Of a stretch of 39,419 nucleotides of DNA, positions 24,345 to 34,000 are shown one piece after another. Under the pieces are notes generated by a model. That model made no database searches and had not been told where the DNA came from. It saw only the letters and a list, made by a program, of their open reading frames with translations. The DNA comes from Acidobacteriaceae bacterium (lineage in GTDB: Bacteria > Acidobacteriota > Terriglobia > Terriglobales > Acidobacteriaceae), in NCBI GenBank assembly GCA_027452245.1, contig DAIDGW010000160.1, positions 1 to 39,419 of the forward strand. The letters are read 5' to 3'. Made by a program: the position numbers and the translations under genes. Every line of letters begins with the position of its first letter. Within the stretch, counting starts at the first letter, position 1.

Positions 24345-24459
24345 CCCGCTCACTCCTGGCTTCCTGCGTGCGATTTCTCCCTGCGAAACGCGCGTTCTGC
24401 CGCCGAATTCAATTCTTCACGGCTTTAGAACCGGCGGTCGGCATCAACCGTCGCCCATC

Positions 24460-25503
24460 CTACGCAGGCGTGACCACTCCGTTCACATCCCAGAGGTCTT
24501 CCCACAATTGATTTTCCTTCCAGAGGAACACATGGCCTTTGATCAATCGGCAGTTGTGGTCAACCTTTTCGATTGCCTTCATATCATCGGCTGTCAGGGG
24601 CGCGCTGACCGTGGCGCGCAGATTGTTCAGCAGATTTCTCGGATTCGTGGAAAATGGAATGGGAATCTGGCCGCGCTGGACAGCCCATTTGATGCACACC
24701 ACGGCCGGGTGCAGATCGAGTCGGTGCGCGATGCGGCAGATGACTGAATCCTCAGTCGGCGAAGTATCTTCGGGCGTGCGATCGCGCTCGGGGCGCGCCG
24801 GCGAGCCGAGCGGCGAGTACCCGACTGGCTGAATGCCTCTCGCGATCAAATAGCGAAAAAAATCGGGCTGCTGAAAATGCGGATGAAGCTCCATTTCATT
24901 TACCACTGGCCGGATGCGCGCGTCGCGCAGCACCAAGTCCATCTTGGGGATGGTCATATTCGAGGTGCCGATGTGGCGCGTCAGACCGCGATCGACCAGT
25001 TCTTCCATCTTGCGCCAAGTGCGCATGTAGTGTTCATGGATGTAGGGCAGGGCATGCGGACTGCGCGCGGTAACGTCGCAGCCGGGAGGATGATGATTTG
25101 GAAACGGCCAGTGAACGAGATAGAGATCGAGGTAATCAACCTGTAAATCGGCCAGCGACTTCTCGCAGGAGGGTATCACATCGTCTTCACCATGCTTGTC
25201 GTTCCACAGCTTGGAGGTGATCCAGAGTTCTTCGCGGCGCAGCCCGCTGCCCAGCAGTTGTCGGAAGACGCGCCCGATCCGGTCCTCATTGCCATACACC
25301 GATGCGCAGTCGAAGTGCCGGTAGCCTAAGCTCGCGGCGTATCGTACTGCCTCAGCTACAGCGTCGTGCGAAGCATTGTCCGAACCAAATGTTCCTAGAC
25401 CGATCGCGGGCATTTTGGCGCCAGAAGCCAAGGTCCTAGAAGGGATAAGCGAGGGGTTGACGGACTCGACTATTTGGCTGGGCACCGAGGTTAGAGGTTC
25501 CAA
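24460..25503 (-). CDS. Aldo/keto reductase
   Basis: The open frame extends to 25551, but that part overlaps the -10 box and operators, so a later start is needed. TTG at 25503 has GGAG 8 nt upstream; GTG 25512 and GTG 25485 are alternatives. About 347 residues. The AKR tetrad is intact: Asp and Tyr in FDCASVYGNE, Lys in ITSKLWND, His in LYLVHWPF. The cofactor-binding end (IPIPFSTNPRNLLNNL) is typical although slightly altered. It is the first gene of the operon, downstream of the LacI-type operators. L-fucose/D-arabinose dehydrogenases of the AKR family exist, so it may oxidise L-fucose to the lactone; this is inference from context. Confidence 0.88.
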   Translation of the reverse strand: MEPLTSVPSQIVESVNPSLIPSRTLASGAKMPAIGLGTFGSDNASHDAVAEAVRYAASLGYRHFDCASVYGNEDRIGRVFRQLLGSGLRREELWITSKLWNDKHGEDDVIPSCEKSLADLQVDYLDLYLVHWPFPNHHPPGCDVTARSPHALPYIHEHYMRTWRKMEELVDRGLTRHIGTSNMTIPKMDLVLRDARIRPVVNEMELHPHFQQPDFFRYLIARGIQPVGYSPLGSPARPERDRTPEDTSPTEDSVICRIAHRLDLHPAVVCIKWAVQRGQIPIPFSTNPRNLLNNLRATVSAPLTADDMKAIEKVDHNCRLIKGHVFLWKENQLWEDLWDVNGVVTPA

Positions 25504-25525
25504 TTTCCTCACTCCAAATGGCGTA

Positions 25526-25549
25526 TTAAACGATAACTGAAACGCTAAC
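25526..25549 (-). promoter_or_regulatory. Tandem LacI-type operators in fucose operon promoter
   Basis: On the minus strand two abutting 12-mers, GTTAGCGTTTCA and GTTATCGTTTAA, follow the -10 box by 1 nt. Each has the central CG with flanking AT typical of LacI-family half-site architecture. A related pair lies in the TonB receptor promoter at 30877-30900 (17 of 24 positions identical). Confidence 0.6.
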
Positions 25550-25550
25550 A

Positions 25551-25579
25551 AAAATAAACAGATGCGATTCGGTTGTCAA
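25551..25579 (-). promoter_or_regulatory. Promoter of the AKR-ADH-fucP-fucU-GH29 operon
   Basis: On the minus strand TTGACA (25574-25579), a 17-bp spacer and TATTTT (25551-25556) form a strong sigma70-type promoter. The operators directly downstream would block it when bound. Confidence 0.65.
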
Positions 25580-25728
25580 GGCAATGGAGTGGAATAGGTG
25601 GATTTAGTTCTTGTGACACCGGCGAGTGAAGCCCGAAAATGACTCGATGGCGATCAGCATGAAGGCGGCTGCGTGACCCAGCCTTCAGACGCAGCAAACG
25701 GCAATCGAGCAAGGAGTAAACTCGAAAT

Positions 25729-26775
25729 ATGGCAATCCGGCTAAAAGATATCGCTAACGAGCTAGGTCTCTCTGTGGTGACCGTTTCAAAAGTTTTGCGC
25801 GATCACCCTGATATTGGAGCCGAGACCCGGAAGCGCGTTTTGAGGCGGATGCGCGAATTGAATTACCAACCCAACCTGGCAGCTCGCTCGCTGGTGACCG
25901 GCCGGACTTGGACCCTCGGACTGGTTGTTCCGGACCTGCTGCACCCTTTCTTCGCGGATATTGCCAAAGTCATCTCCTCCGAAACAAGAAACCACGGCTA
26001 TAGCCTTTTCATTTCATCCTCCGACGAGGATCCGGATCTCGAGGTGCAGGAGATCAAGCACCTGCTGGCAAGGCGCGTCGACGTCATCCTGGTTGCGTCG
26101 GCGCAACGTTCGGTGGACTGCTTTCGCATGATCGAAGAGCAGAACATGCCTTATATCCTTATCGACAGGCAATTCCAAGGACTCGACGCCAATTTCGTAG
26201 GCGTGGACGATGAAGCGGTGGGCGCGCTGGCTACGTCTCACCTCATCGAGCAGGGTTGCCACCGTGTCGCGCACATCCGAGGTCCCGAAGTCAGTACTGC
26301 GCTCGGGCGCCTAAAGGGTTATAAGCAAGCGCTTGCCTCGCATGGCCTAAAGCCCCTGCCCGGGCACATTGTTTCTCTTGGTGCATCAGGAGATCACCGT
26401 GGAGAGATGGGTGGATTCGAAGCAGCTAAGAAGCTGCTTTCGGCGAAACCGCGTCCGGATGGAATCTTTTGCTTCAACGACCCGTCGGCTTTGGGTGCGA
26501 TGCGCGCAATCCTGGATGCCGGGCTGCGCATTCCACGGGATATGGCCGTAATTGGCTGCGGCAATTTCTCATACTCGGATTTTCTGCGAATTCCATTGTC
26601 TTCTGTGGATCAGGGAAGTGAGCTAATTGGAAAGTTTGCGGGCGATCTTGCGGTTGCGTTGGCAAACAGAAAGAGTAAGGTAAAGCCGAAAGCCAAACTC
26701 GTTACTCCTCGAGTGGTGGTGCGCGCTTCAAGTCAACGAACTCCGATTTCCGCCGAACCGGATTCCCTGAGTTGA
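25729..26775 (+). CDS. LacI-family transcriptional regulator
   Basis: A 348-residue regulator with the LacI HTH at the N-terminus: RLKDIANELGLSVVTVSKVL, then the hinge region NYQPNLAARSLVTGRT. The periplasmic-binding-protein-like effector domain follows (GLVVPDLLHPFFADIAKVI, YILIDRQF, GCHRVAHIRGP, DGIFCFNDPSALGAM, MAVIGCGNFSYSDFLRIPLS). It ends with a basic tail and a Ser/Pro-rich segment. An AAGGAGT box lies about 12 nt upstream of the ATG. It is transcribed divergently from the five-gene fucose operon, whose promoter holds two LacI-type sites, so it most likely represses that operon until L-fucose or a derivative binds. Confidence 0.93.
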   Translation: MAIRLKDIANELGLSVVTVSKVLRDHPDIGAETRKRVLRRMRELNYQPNLAARSLVTGRTWTLGLVVPDLLHPFFADIAKVISSETRNHGYSLFISSSDEDPDLEVQEIKHLLARRVDVILVASAQRSVDCFRMIEEQNMPYILIDRQFQGLDANFVGVDDEAVGALATSHLIEQGCHRVAHIRGPEVSTALGRLKGYKQALASHGLKPLPGHIVSLGASGDHRGEMGGFEAAKKLLSAKPRPDGIFCFNDPSALGAMRAILDAGLRIPRDMAVIGCGNFSYSDFLRIPLSSVDQGSELIGKFAGDLAVALANRKSKVKPKAKLVTPRVVVRASSQRTPISAEPDSLS

Positions 26776-26855
26776 CGATGCTTGGAAGTGGGATTCTCGT
26801 TATATCAAAGGAAGTTGGTTAAGTTGCTCTCTGAATCCGAGCCTGACGATCCGCC

Positions 26856-28280
26856 TCACTGCGCGTAGCCGGCCAGCTTCAGCACATAAGCATAGTTCCC
26901 GTGCAGATGCTCAGGCAGGGCCACCTGCAAATTACCGCCACTTGCCTTCGTTTCCAACGGCTTAACTTCACCCAGCAAGGTCACCTGCAAACCTGGTCTT
27001 GCGATTACACCGTCAATCGTCACCGTCAGCGCCTTCGGCTTCCCCAAGATCGTTGCGTACAGATCGCTTCCCTTGCGCGTAAAGCGCAGATCATTGCCTT
27101 CCGTGGTCTTGCCCACTGCGCGCTCCCACGGCACGGTGTCGTAGATCGCCTCCCCATTCTGCTTGAGCCAGGCACCGAGCGCTTTCAGTCGCTCCATCTG
27201 CACGGGAGGAATCGTTCCATCGGTCTCTGGCCCCACATCCAGCAAAAGGTTGCCGTTCTTACTCACAACGTCGACCAACAGCTCAATCAGATCGGCGGGA
27301 GCGATCGTTTGTGCCTCTCCCTCGGCGCGGTTATAGCCAAATGATTGCCCCAGGCCGCGGCATTCCTCCCACTTCTTCGGACTGATTTTGTCTAGCTTCT
27401 GGTACTCCGGCGAAATAAAATCCGCGTGCTTGATTCCGAATCGGTCGTCCACTACTCCATCCGGCACAGCGTTGTAGTAGTCCGCCTCCACCTGCATGGG
27501 GCGGCCCGTCTTCGGCCAGTCAATGTCATTCCACAGAACGGCCGGATGATAGCGATCGATCAGTTCATGAATTTGCGTGAAGGCGTAGTCCCCGTAAGCC
27601 TGTGTTTCCGGCTTTACCGTCTCATAGTCCACGGGCGTCTCGATGGGACCAGAGTTAAAAGTCCAGTCGTACCCGCCGGAGTAATAGAGCCCCATCTTCA
27701 TTCCTTCGTTGCGAACGGCCGTTGTCAGCTCGCCGACAATGTCACGCTCCGCGTGCCGCTCGTTCTGGGGAATTGAAGGATTCGGATTCACGGTCGTGCT
27801 CGGCCAAAGCGTGAATCCCTCGTGGTGCTTCGTCGTCAGCACCACGTAGCGCGCGCCTGCGTCGTGGAACGTCTTTGCCCACTCATCGGGATTCCATTTT
27901 TTCGATTCGCGATTGAAGATGGGAGCAAAGTCGTAGTAGCTGAAATTCGCTCCGTAGTGTTCGCGCTGATAAGCCTGCGTCAGCGAGCCCGGAATTCGCA
28001 TCACGTTCAGATACCACTCCGCGTAGGGATTGTTTTTGATGTAGTTCTCGCTCGTAAAGTCGTGCGAGGGATGCGAGAGCGGCGCCCAGCCCGGCACTGA
28101 GTACAGTCCCCAGTGGATGAAAATTCCCAACTTTGCCCCCGCATACCACTGCGGCAGTGGGTGACTGTCCAACGACGTAAGTGTCGGCTCGTACGCGACG
28201 TGCTTTTGTGCCGTACAAATTCCGCTTTCAGAAATCATCAACCCTGCGAAGACTAAAACAAATCCAAAACGGCGGATCAT
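26856..28280 (-). CDS. GH29 alpha-L-fucosidase 3, Sec-exported
   Basis: A 474-residue protein with a Sec signal peptide (MIRRFGFVLVFAGLMISESG, then ICTAQ). The GH29 barrel is canonical: WYAGAKLGIFIHWGLYSVPG, YVVLTTKHHEGFTLWPS, GMKMGLYYSGGYDW, YHPAVLWNDIDWP with the nucleophile Asp, then NLLLDVGPETDGTIP and GEAIYDTVPW. It is closest of the three to the classic bacterial and mammalian enzymes. AAGGAG precedes the ATG. It converges on the LacI gene (80-bp gap) and has its own promoter at 28332-28360 without the LacI-type element, so it may be expressed independently. Confidence 0.93.
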   Translation of the reverse strand: MIRRFGFVLVFAGLMISESGICTAQKHVAYEPTLTSLDSHPLPQWYAGAKLGIFIHWGLYSVPGWAPLSHPSHDFTSENYIKNNPYAEWYLNVMRIPGSLTQAYQREHYGANFSYYDFAPIFNRESKKWNPDEWAKTFHDAGARYVVLTTKHHEGFTLWPSTTVNPNPSIPQNERHAERDIVGELTTAVRNEGMKMGLYYSGGYDWTFNSGPIETPVDYETVKPETQAYGDYAFTQIHELIDRYHPAVLWNDIDWPKTGRPMQVEADYYNAVPDGVVDDRFGIKHADFISPEYQKLDKISPKKWEECRGLGQSFGYNRAEGEAQTIAPADLIELLVDVVSKNGNLLLDVGPETDGTIPPVQMERLKALGAWLKQNGEAIYDTVPWERAVGKTTEGNDLRFTRKGSDLYATILGKPKALTVTIDGVIARPGLQVTLLGEVKPLETKASGGNLQVALPEHLHGNYAYVLKLAGYAQ

Positions 28281-28331
28281 TGCCGAATCTCCTTTCAGCG
28301 CTCTGCCGTGCGGCTATGTTTGCCTCATGGC

Positions 28332-28360
28332 ATAATAGCGATCCGACAGGTTCTTGCCAA
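28332..28360 (-). promoter_or_regulatory. Promoter of GH29 fucosidase 3
   Basis: On the minus strand TTGGCA (28355-28360), a 17-bp spacer and TATTAT (28332-28337) lie about 50 bp before the start. No operator-like repeat was seen here. Confidence 0.6.
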
Positions 28361-28427
28361 TGTTTGCTCGCTTGTGCGCGCCGTGGCTTGCGATCTCTCG
28401 ATTTCCCGCATCCGCAGATAGAAGGAT

Positions 28428-30392
28428 TCAATGGAACGGTTCGCACTCCTTGCCATCGCACATCGCGCCGGTAATGCCTTTACCCTCGGTAATGGTGTAG
28501 ATGCGATCGACGAAAGGCAGGCTCAGCTTGTCTAACTTGCCGCTAGGCCAGTGAATCTCCACCTGATCGATTATGTTCGAGTTGCCCAAGCCAAAGTGGA
28601 CGCGCATGTCATTTGACGAGAGATAGCTTCCGCCGCTTAGAGCATCGCCCCGTTGACGCATCCCGTTTGCAGTCAGGTAGACGGTTGTCCCGACCGCGTC
28701 GCGGGGGCTTCCAGGTCCGCCGACGAGCCTAATCTCGACCCAATGATGGTGGTCGGGATTAGCGTTGCGCAGCAGCAAGGGGAAACTGTCCATATTGTTG
28801 ATGACCACGTCGATCTTGCCGTTATTGAAGAGGTCCCCAAACGCAGCGCCCCGGCCGACGGTGACCACCGCGAGTCCTGTTCCCTCGCGCGCAGGCACCA
28901 GCTCGAATTTACCGTCGCCCAGATTGTGATAAAGCAGCGGGCGCTGGGCGTAGCTTTGTCCCCATTCCGGATGCTGATCGACCTGCGGATAGACATGGCC
29001 GTTTACGATAAACAGATCCTTCCAGCCGTCATTGTCGTAATCAAGAAATCCATCGCCAAATTTCACAAAGGGGATAGAAGACTGGGCAATTCCGGCTTCG
29101 TAACTATTATCTGTGAAAGCCCCTTTGCCATCGTTCCGGAAAAGTATGGGGAAGTCATCGGAGAAGGTTGTACTCACGACGGAGAGATGCCCGTTGTTCT
29201 CATAGTCCCCGGCGGCGAGTCCCATATTGGCCGCCTCGCGTCCGTCTCCGTTGAGCGCGAATCCGCTTTCGTAACTATTGTCCTTGAAGGTTCCGTTCCC
29301 CCTGTTAATGTACAAATAATTCGGCGTAGAGTCATTGGCCACAAGGAGGTCTGGCTTGCCGTCGTTGTTCACGTCGGCAAATAGGGCGTCGAGCCCGTAA
29401 TATCCGTTGGGACCGTCCACGCCCAGCTTCTTGCTGACGTCCGAAAACGTACCATCACCGTTGCTGTGGAAGAGATGATCGTGTGCTCCCCGAAGGCCGC
29501 GCGGGCCACACATTACCTGTACGCCGCGGTACTGGCAGAAGTCGTAACCAGCAGCCTTAGCGCCGGAGAGCGGAGCATTTTTCAGGTCAAGATCAATATA
29601 GCCGGCCACAAATAGATCGAGATTGCCGTCGCCGTCGTAGTCTCCGAAAGTAGCGCCGGTGTGGTCAATTGCCACGTCGGGCGGTACCTCGCCGAGGGCC
29701 ACGCCGGCCTGTACAGCGACATCGGTGAACGTGCCGTTGTGATTGTTGTGATATAGCCTACTGGCGCCAACATTGGTTACGTAGAGATCGGGCCAGCCAT
29801 CATTGTCGTAATCGCCGACCGCGCAACCTGTTCCCCATCTGTCATTCGCTACACCCGCGCTCGCGGTCACGTCGGTGAACGTGCCGTCGTGATTGTTATG
29901 GAAGAGCGCCGCATGCGGTGAAGGCGACCTCCCCGCTAGAGCGTCCAGCGTCGACCCGTTCACGAGATAAATATCGAGCCAGCCGTCGTTATCGTAATCG
30001 AGAAGGCAGACGCCGGAGCCCTTCGCTTCAATGATCACTCGCTTCCCTTGCGAACCGGTTACGTTCCGCCAATTCGAGAGCCCTGCCTTTTCGGTTGCAT
30101 CGATGAAGACAACTGGCCCCGTCTTCACGAAGCCACCGGCCGTGATGGGACGGTGCTGACTATCGAATACTGCCTCCTGCGGGCCGGCGTTGGTCATTTC
30201 TCCGCCTGCGGCTTGCCCCTGCTGGCCAGCCGCCAGGACGGGGGCAGAAGCAATGCGAAGAGCGAGAGTGAGAAAAGCGCAACCTGTCGCAAGTGAAATG
30301 AAAGATGGAAACCATAGACGGGCAAGGTGCGTCCCAACCCGGCAACACGGGGCGGAGCGCAGGATGGGAAGTCGAGACCGACGGCATTGCAA
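28428..30392 (-). CDS. Secreted CRTAC1-family FG-GAP/VCBS repeat protein with ASPIC/UnbV domain (1)
   Basis: The start TTG at 30392 has GAGG about 9 nt upstream; 654 residues. The signal region is LATGCAFLTLALRIASAPVL ahead of AAG. Repeats of an FG-GAP/VCBS beta-propeller recur, each with a calcium-type loop such as DYDNDGWLDIYLVNG, DYDNDGWPDLYVTN, DYDGDGNLDLFVAG, DVNNDGKPDLLVAN and LFNNGKIDVVINN, plus HN(N/H)(G/H)(D/N)GTFTDV strands. The C-terminal ASPIC/UnbV domain has HHWVEIRLVGG, GDALSGGSYLSSNDMRVHFG and VEIHWPSGKLDKL. It is extracellular or periplasmic and probably calcium-binding; its biochemical role is not established. A related gene lies at 34747. Confidence 0.92.
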   Translation of the reverse strand: MQCRRSRLPILRSAPCCRVGTHLARLWFPSFISLATGCAFLTLALRIASAPVLAAGQQGQAAGGEMTNAGPQEAVFDSQHRPITAGGFVKTGPVVFIDATEKAGLSNWRNVTGSQGKRVIIEAKGSGVCLLDYDNDGWLDIYLVNGSTLDALAGRSPSPHAALFHNNHDGTFTDVTASAGVANDRWGTGCAVGDYDNDGWPDLYVTNVGASRLYHNNHNGTFTDVAVQAGVALGEVPPDVAIDHTGATFGDYDGDGNLDLFVAGYIDLDLKNAPLSGAKAAGYDFCQYRGVQVMCGPRGLRGAHDHLFHSNGDGTFSDVSKKLGVDGPNGYYGLDALFADVNNDGKPDLLVANDSTPNYLYINRGNGTFKDNSYESGFALNGDGREAANMGLAAGDYENNGHLSVVSTTFSDDFPILFRNDGKGAFTDNSYEAGIAQSSIPFVKFGDGFLDYDNDGWKDLFIVNGHVYPQVDQHPEWGQSYAQRPLLYHNLGDGKFELVPAREGTGLAVVTVGRGAAFGDLFNNGKIDVVINNMDSFPLLLRNANPDHHHWVEIRLVGGPGSPRDAVGTTVYLTANGMRQRGDALSGGSYLSSNDMRVHFGLGNSNIIDQVEIHWPSGKLDKLSLPFVDRIYTITEGKGITGAMCDGKECEPFH

Positions 30393-30838
30393 CGTGATCT
30401 ACCTCTTTCAGAGATCGTACAACGGCGGTTTAAAGGGCGTCGCCTATCTGCGGAAATGCTTACGCTGCACTGACGGTTTCTGTGCTGCAGGCCGCAAGTG
30501 CGCTGTTCAGCGTGGCACTTTACCTTCCCGTGCTCCATGAGTAGGGATTGCACGGATCGCAATCAAGTTCCCTCCGGCAGCCGGCGCGCGCAGAGATCAA
30601 ATTGACAATGCGGCGAGACCTCTCCACTGATGGGTAATCCGAGCCAGATATGTCTGCGATCAATTCATCGTAGTGCCTGATCGAGGTCTCGGGCAGGCCG
30701 AGCCTCTGGCAAGGGAGCGGCGTGATGGGCACAGCTTCGTACCCCCCCGTATGAATCAATTATTTAGTGCTGCCTGCGCGTACATCCTGAGGTGGCGCTC
30801 TGAAAAGTCATGTACCCTGAAAAATTCTCCGAAAAGAC
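30393..30838. other. Intergenic region without recognisable gene
   Basis: No gene could be supported here. A minus-strand frame at 30520-30759 reads like protein in part (PETSIRHYDELIADISG) but has no recognisable family or convincing ribosome-binding site. The region separates the CRTAC1 gene from the promoter of the TonB receptor. Confidence 0.4.
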
Positions 30839-30868
30839 TTGACACGCTCACAACCGAGTAGCTAGGAT
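30839..30868 (+). promoter_or_regulatory. Promoter of the TonB receptor gene
   Basis: TTGACA (30839-30844), an 18-bp spacer and TAGGAT (30863-30868). The predicted leader is about 155 nt. Confidence 0.55.
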
Positions 30869-30876
30869 TGCGCTCC

Positions 30877-30900
30877 GTAAACGATTACTTTGTCGTTTAA
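30877..30900 (+). promoter_or_regulatory. Tandem LacI-type operators in the TonB receptor promoter
   Basis: Two abutting 12-mers, GTAAACGATTAC and TTTGTCGTTTAA, sit 8 nt after the -10 box. They match the element of the fucose operon promoter at 17 of 24 positions, including an identical TCGTTTAA end. The outer arms TAAACGA and TCGTTTA are exact inverted repeats. Confidence 0.6.
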
Positions 30901-31032
30901 TGCGTGAAAGTTTGGCATTGCGGTCAACCGTGAATGTTTGTGTCCGACGGTTGTGCGCCCCCCTAGGAGACACGGCACTTCACTGTCTTCTCGACGACCA
31001 AACCAACCCCAAGCACGTGAGAAGGAGACCCT

Positions 31033-34000
31033 ATGAGAGCGCTGATCAGGAGGCACCGGAATTGGCACGGGCATCGCCCCCTCCTTGTGCTGCTTGTGGC
31101 TGTGGCGGCATTGATACCCCCAGCCGCCAAGGCGCAACAGTCAACCGCAAACGTTAATGGCGTCGTCAGGGATCAAAGCGGCGCTGCAATTCCAAAAGCG
31201 CAGATTGAGCTCACAAACGTCAGTACTGGAGTGGTTAGGAAGACAGCCACCAATGCCGACGGAATTTACGACTTTCCGAGTGTCGTCCCGGGCACTTATG
31301 GCATGCGGGCGTCCGCAACCGGCTTTAGCGTAGTGTCGCAACCGCCGGTCACGCTGCAAGTTGGCCAGACCGCAACGTTCGACTTTCAAATGAAGGTGGG
31401 CGCAACGTCGAGCACCGTGACGGTAGATGCCATCGCGCCTGCATTGGATACTTCAACCTCGGAACTGGGGACGGTTATTACGCCGAAGGAAATGAACGAC
31501 CTGCCTATGAACGGCCGTAATTTCACCCAGTTGCTGCTGATCACGCCGGGTACCGTAAACCTAAATACCGACCAGAACAGCGGCGGAGGCGGCGGATGGA
31601 ATGGTGCGTCGATCGGACAGTTCAGTTTTCCGGCAGTGGACGGCGCCCGCAACCGCAGCAACATGTTCATCCTCGACGGGGAGAATGACCTGAACACGCT
31701 GTCGGGGACCTACAACTATGCGCCCATCGTCGACGCCATTCAGGAGTTCAAAAGTCAGGGTCACAACGATTTGGCCGAATACGGCGCGGCTGCTGGAGCT
31801 CAGGTCAGCGTGGTCACGAAGTCCGGAACCAACCAGTACCATGGAGCGATCTGGGAGTACCTGCGCAACCAAGTCATGGATTCGCGCGGCTACTTTGAAA
31901 CAGCCCGCTCTCCTCTGAGGCAGAATCAGTATGGCGCTTCGGCCGGTGGCCCCCTCTCGATTCCAAAGCTATACAACGGCAAGAACCGCACGTTCTTCTT
32001 TGCAGCATGGGAAGGCTATAGGTTCGCTTCCAAGGTGGAAACTGGAGCGCTGGCACCAACAACCGCAATGGACGCCGGCGACTTCAGCGGAGTTACCGAT
32101 AGCAATGGGAACGTAATTCCCATCTACGATCCGACGACGACGACGCTTAACCCTAGCACCGGCCAGTATTCGCGCCAAACCTTTACCCAGGAGTACAACG
32201 AAGGGCCGGGCAACGCTGCCTTGTGCGGCGGTCACGTCAACTGTATCCCAACCAGCCGGATCAGTCCGATCTCGAAGCTATTCCTGCCGATCATCCCAAC
32301 AGGGAGCGCGACTACGGTCAACGGGGCTAACCTCTTTGTCCCCGCAACCACCGATTTCACCCAGGATTCAGGAACAATTCGCGTAGACCAGAACTTTGGA
32401 AGCAACAACCAGGTCTATTTCCGCTATAGCCAGTTCGATCTATTCAAGACATCGCCGTCCGATACAATTGGCAGTGCCTTCGTGCATGTTTTCGGCCATA
32501 ACTACATCGGGCACTGGACGCACGAATATAGTCCGACAACCTTCTCCGACGTGTACTTCGGCAGAAACTACGGCTTCACCGAAACTGGTACCGCTTGGGC
32601 CGGCGTGACTCCGGCATTTTTATCGCAATTGCAGCAGGCCGGGATGTCCCCATATTGGATGACCCTGAACAACACGCTCTATTCGCCGCAGTATACGGCG
32701 GGCGGTTATATTGGTTTGGGTGGTTCGCAGTTGCAGGGCTCCGGGTTGGCAGATGACTGGCAGTTCGGTGGTTCCTTCAGCAAGATTCTGGGCAGGCACA
32801 CAATTAAGGTTGGCGCCGATTTTGAGACCAACAACTTTACTTCTCCGATCGCATACGCAGGCGATGATTTCGAACCACAGCAGACCTCAAGCCTCGGAGC
32901 AAACAGCAACGGTGGAAATAGCTGGGCGTCTGAGCTGCTCGGATTTCCCAACGCCGGTTCCTACCGGAATATCTTCGAGGACGCGCACGGCGGCTGGATC
33001 AATGGAATTTACATCCAGGATCAGTTCAAGGCGACGAGTCGTCTCACCGTCAATCTCGGCTTTCGCAACGACATGATCTATACGCCGATCTATGGGACTG
33101 GCAACGGCGGGAATTTCTACACCGGCGAGGCCAACCCAATCACCGGCCAATACATCCTGAACGCGCTTCCACCCAATTGCTCGGCGACCCAGGGCGCGCC
33201 GTGCATTCCGACCGGAACTTACACCGCGTCGAGTACGCCCGCTCCAGGTGGACTGCCTGCGCACGCAGTCGTCAGCCCAACACTGCGCATGATCAATAAC
33301 GCTCTGGCCGACTGGGGCCCTCGGCTCGGTCTTGCCTACCGCGCCAACGACAAGACTGTCATCCGTGCTGCGTATAGCCGCTTCTACGACGCTTGGGCGA
33401 CAATCACGCAACTCTCACAGAACTTTGGTGGGAACTGGCCTGCGGTCAACACCATCGATAACAGCAATTTGAACTCCGCTCTTCCCACAGTGACGGCTGC
33501 CGATCCGCTGCAATTTGGCAACGGAGGAGCGATCATTTATCCCATCAACGACTTCAGCCAAGTCAGCCAATGGATGGTAGATCCGAACTTCACGACTCCA
33601 GTTTTCGATCAGTGGAACGTGGGAATCGAGCGGGAGTTGCCAGCCAATATGACTCTCGATGCGAACTATGTCGGATCGAACGGCAGACATGAGGACTGGG
33701 GTCCCACCATGAACACCCCACAGCCGGGACCTGGCAGCCAACAAGCCCGCCGGCCTTATCCCTACATGCTGCAGCAGTGGTTCGACCAGAGCGTCGGAAA
33801 TAGCCGTTACAACGCAATGCAGGTCACTGTCCAGGAACGCGCTACGCACGGGATTACCTTCCTGGCAGCGTACACGCTGTCGCATTCGAACGCCGACGGC
33901 TGCAACCTTGGCGCGAGCTGCGACTCGTCAAATCCATACAACCGTCACGGCGACTACGGCACCTCTGACCTCAATCAGACGAACGTGTTTACGGTAGCAT

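Noticed and set aside
23376..24428. 350-codon plus-strand frame
   Set aside because: It is antisense to the Zn-dehydrogenase, which has complete zinc and Rossmann motifs; the frame shows no recognisable domain.
28653..29384. 243-codon plus-strand frame
   Set aside because: It is antisense to the CRTAC1 propeller repeats; its apparent repeats come from the repeat DNA.
30520..30759. 79-codon minus-strand frame in the intergenic region
   Set aside because: It partly looks protein-like, but no family or ribosome-binding site supports it, so it is only mentioned in the intergenic entry.
31569..31600. Further GGAGGCGGCGG match resembling the att core
   Set aside because: It encodes a Gly-rich stretch inside the TonB receptor and lacks the flanking att bases.
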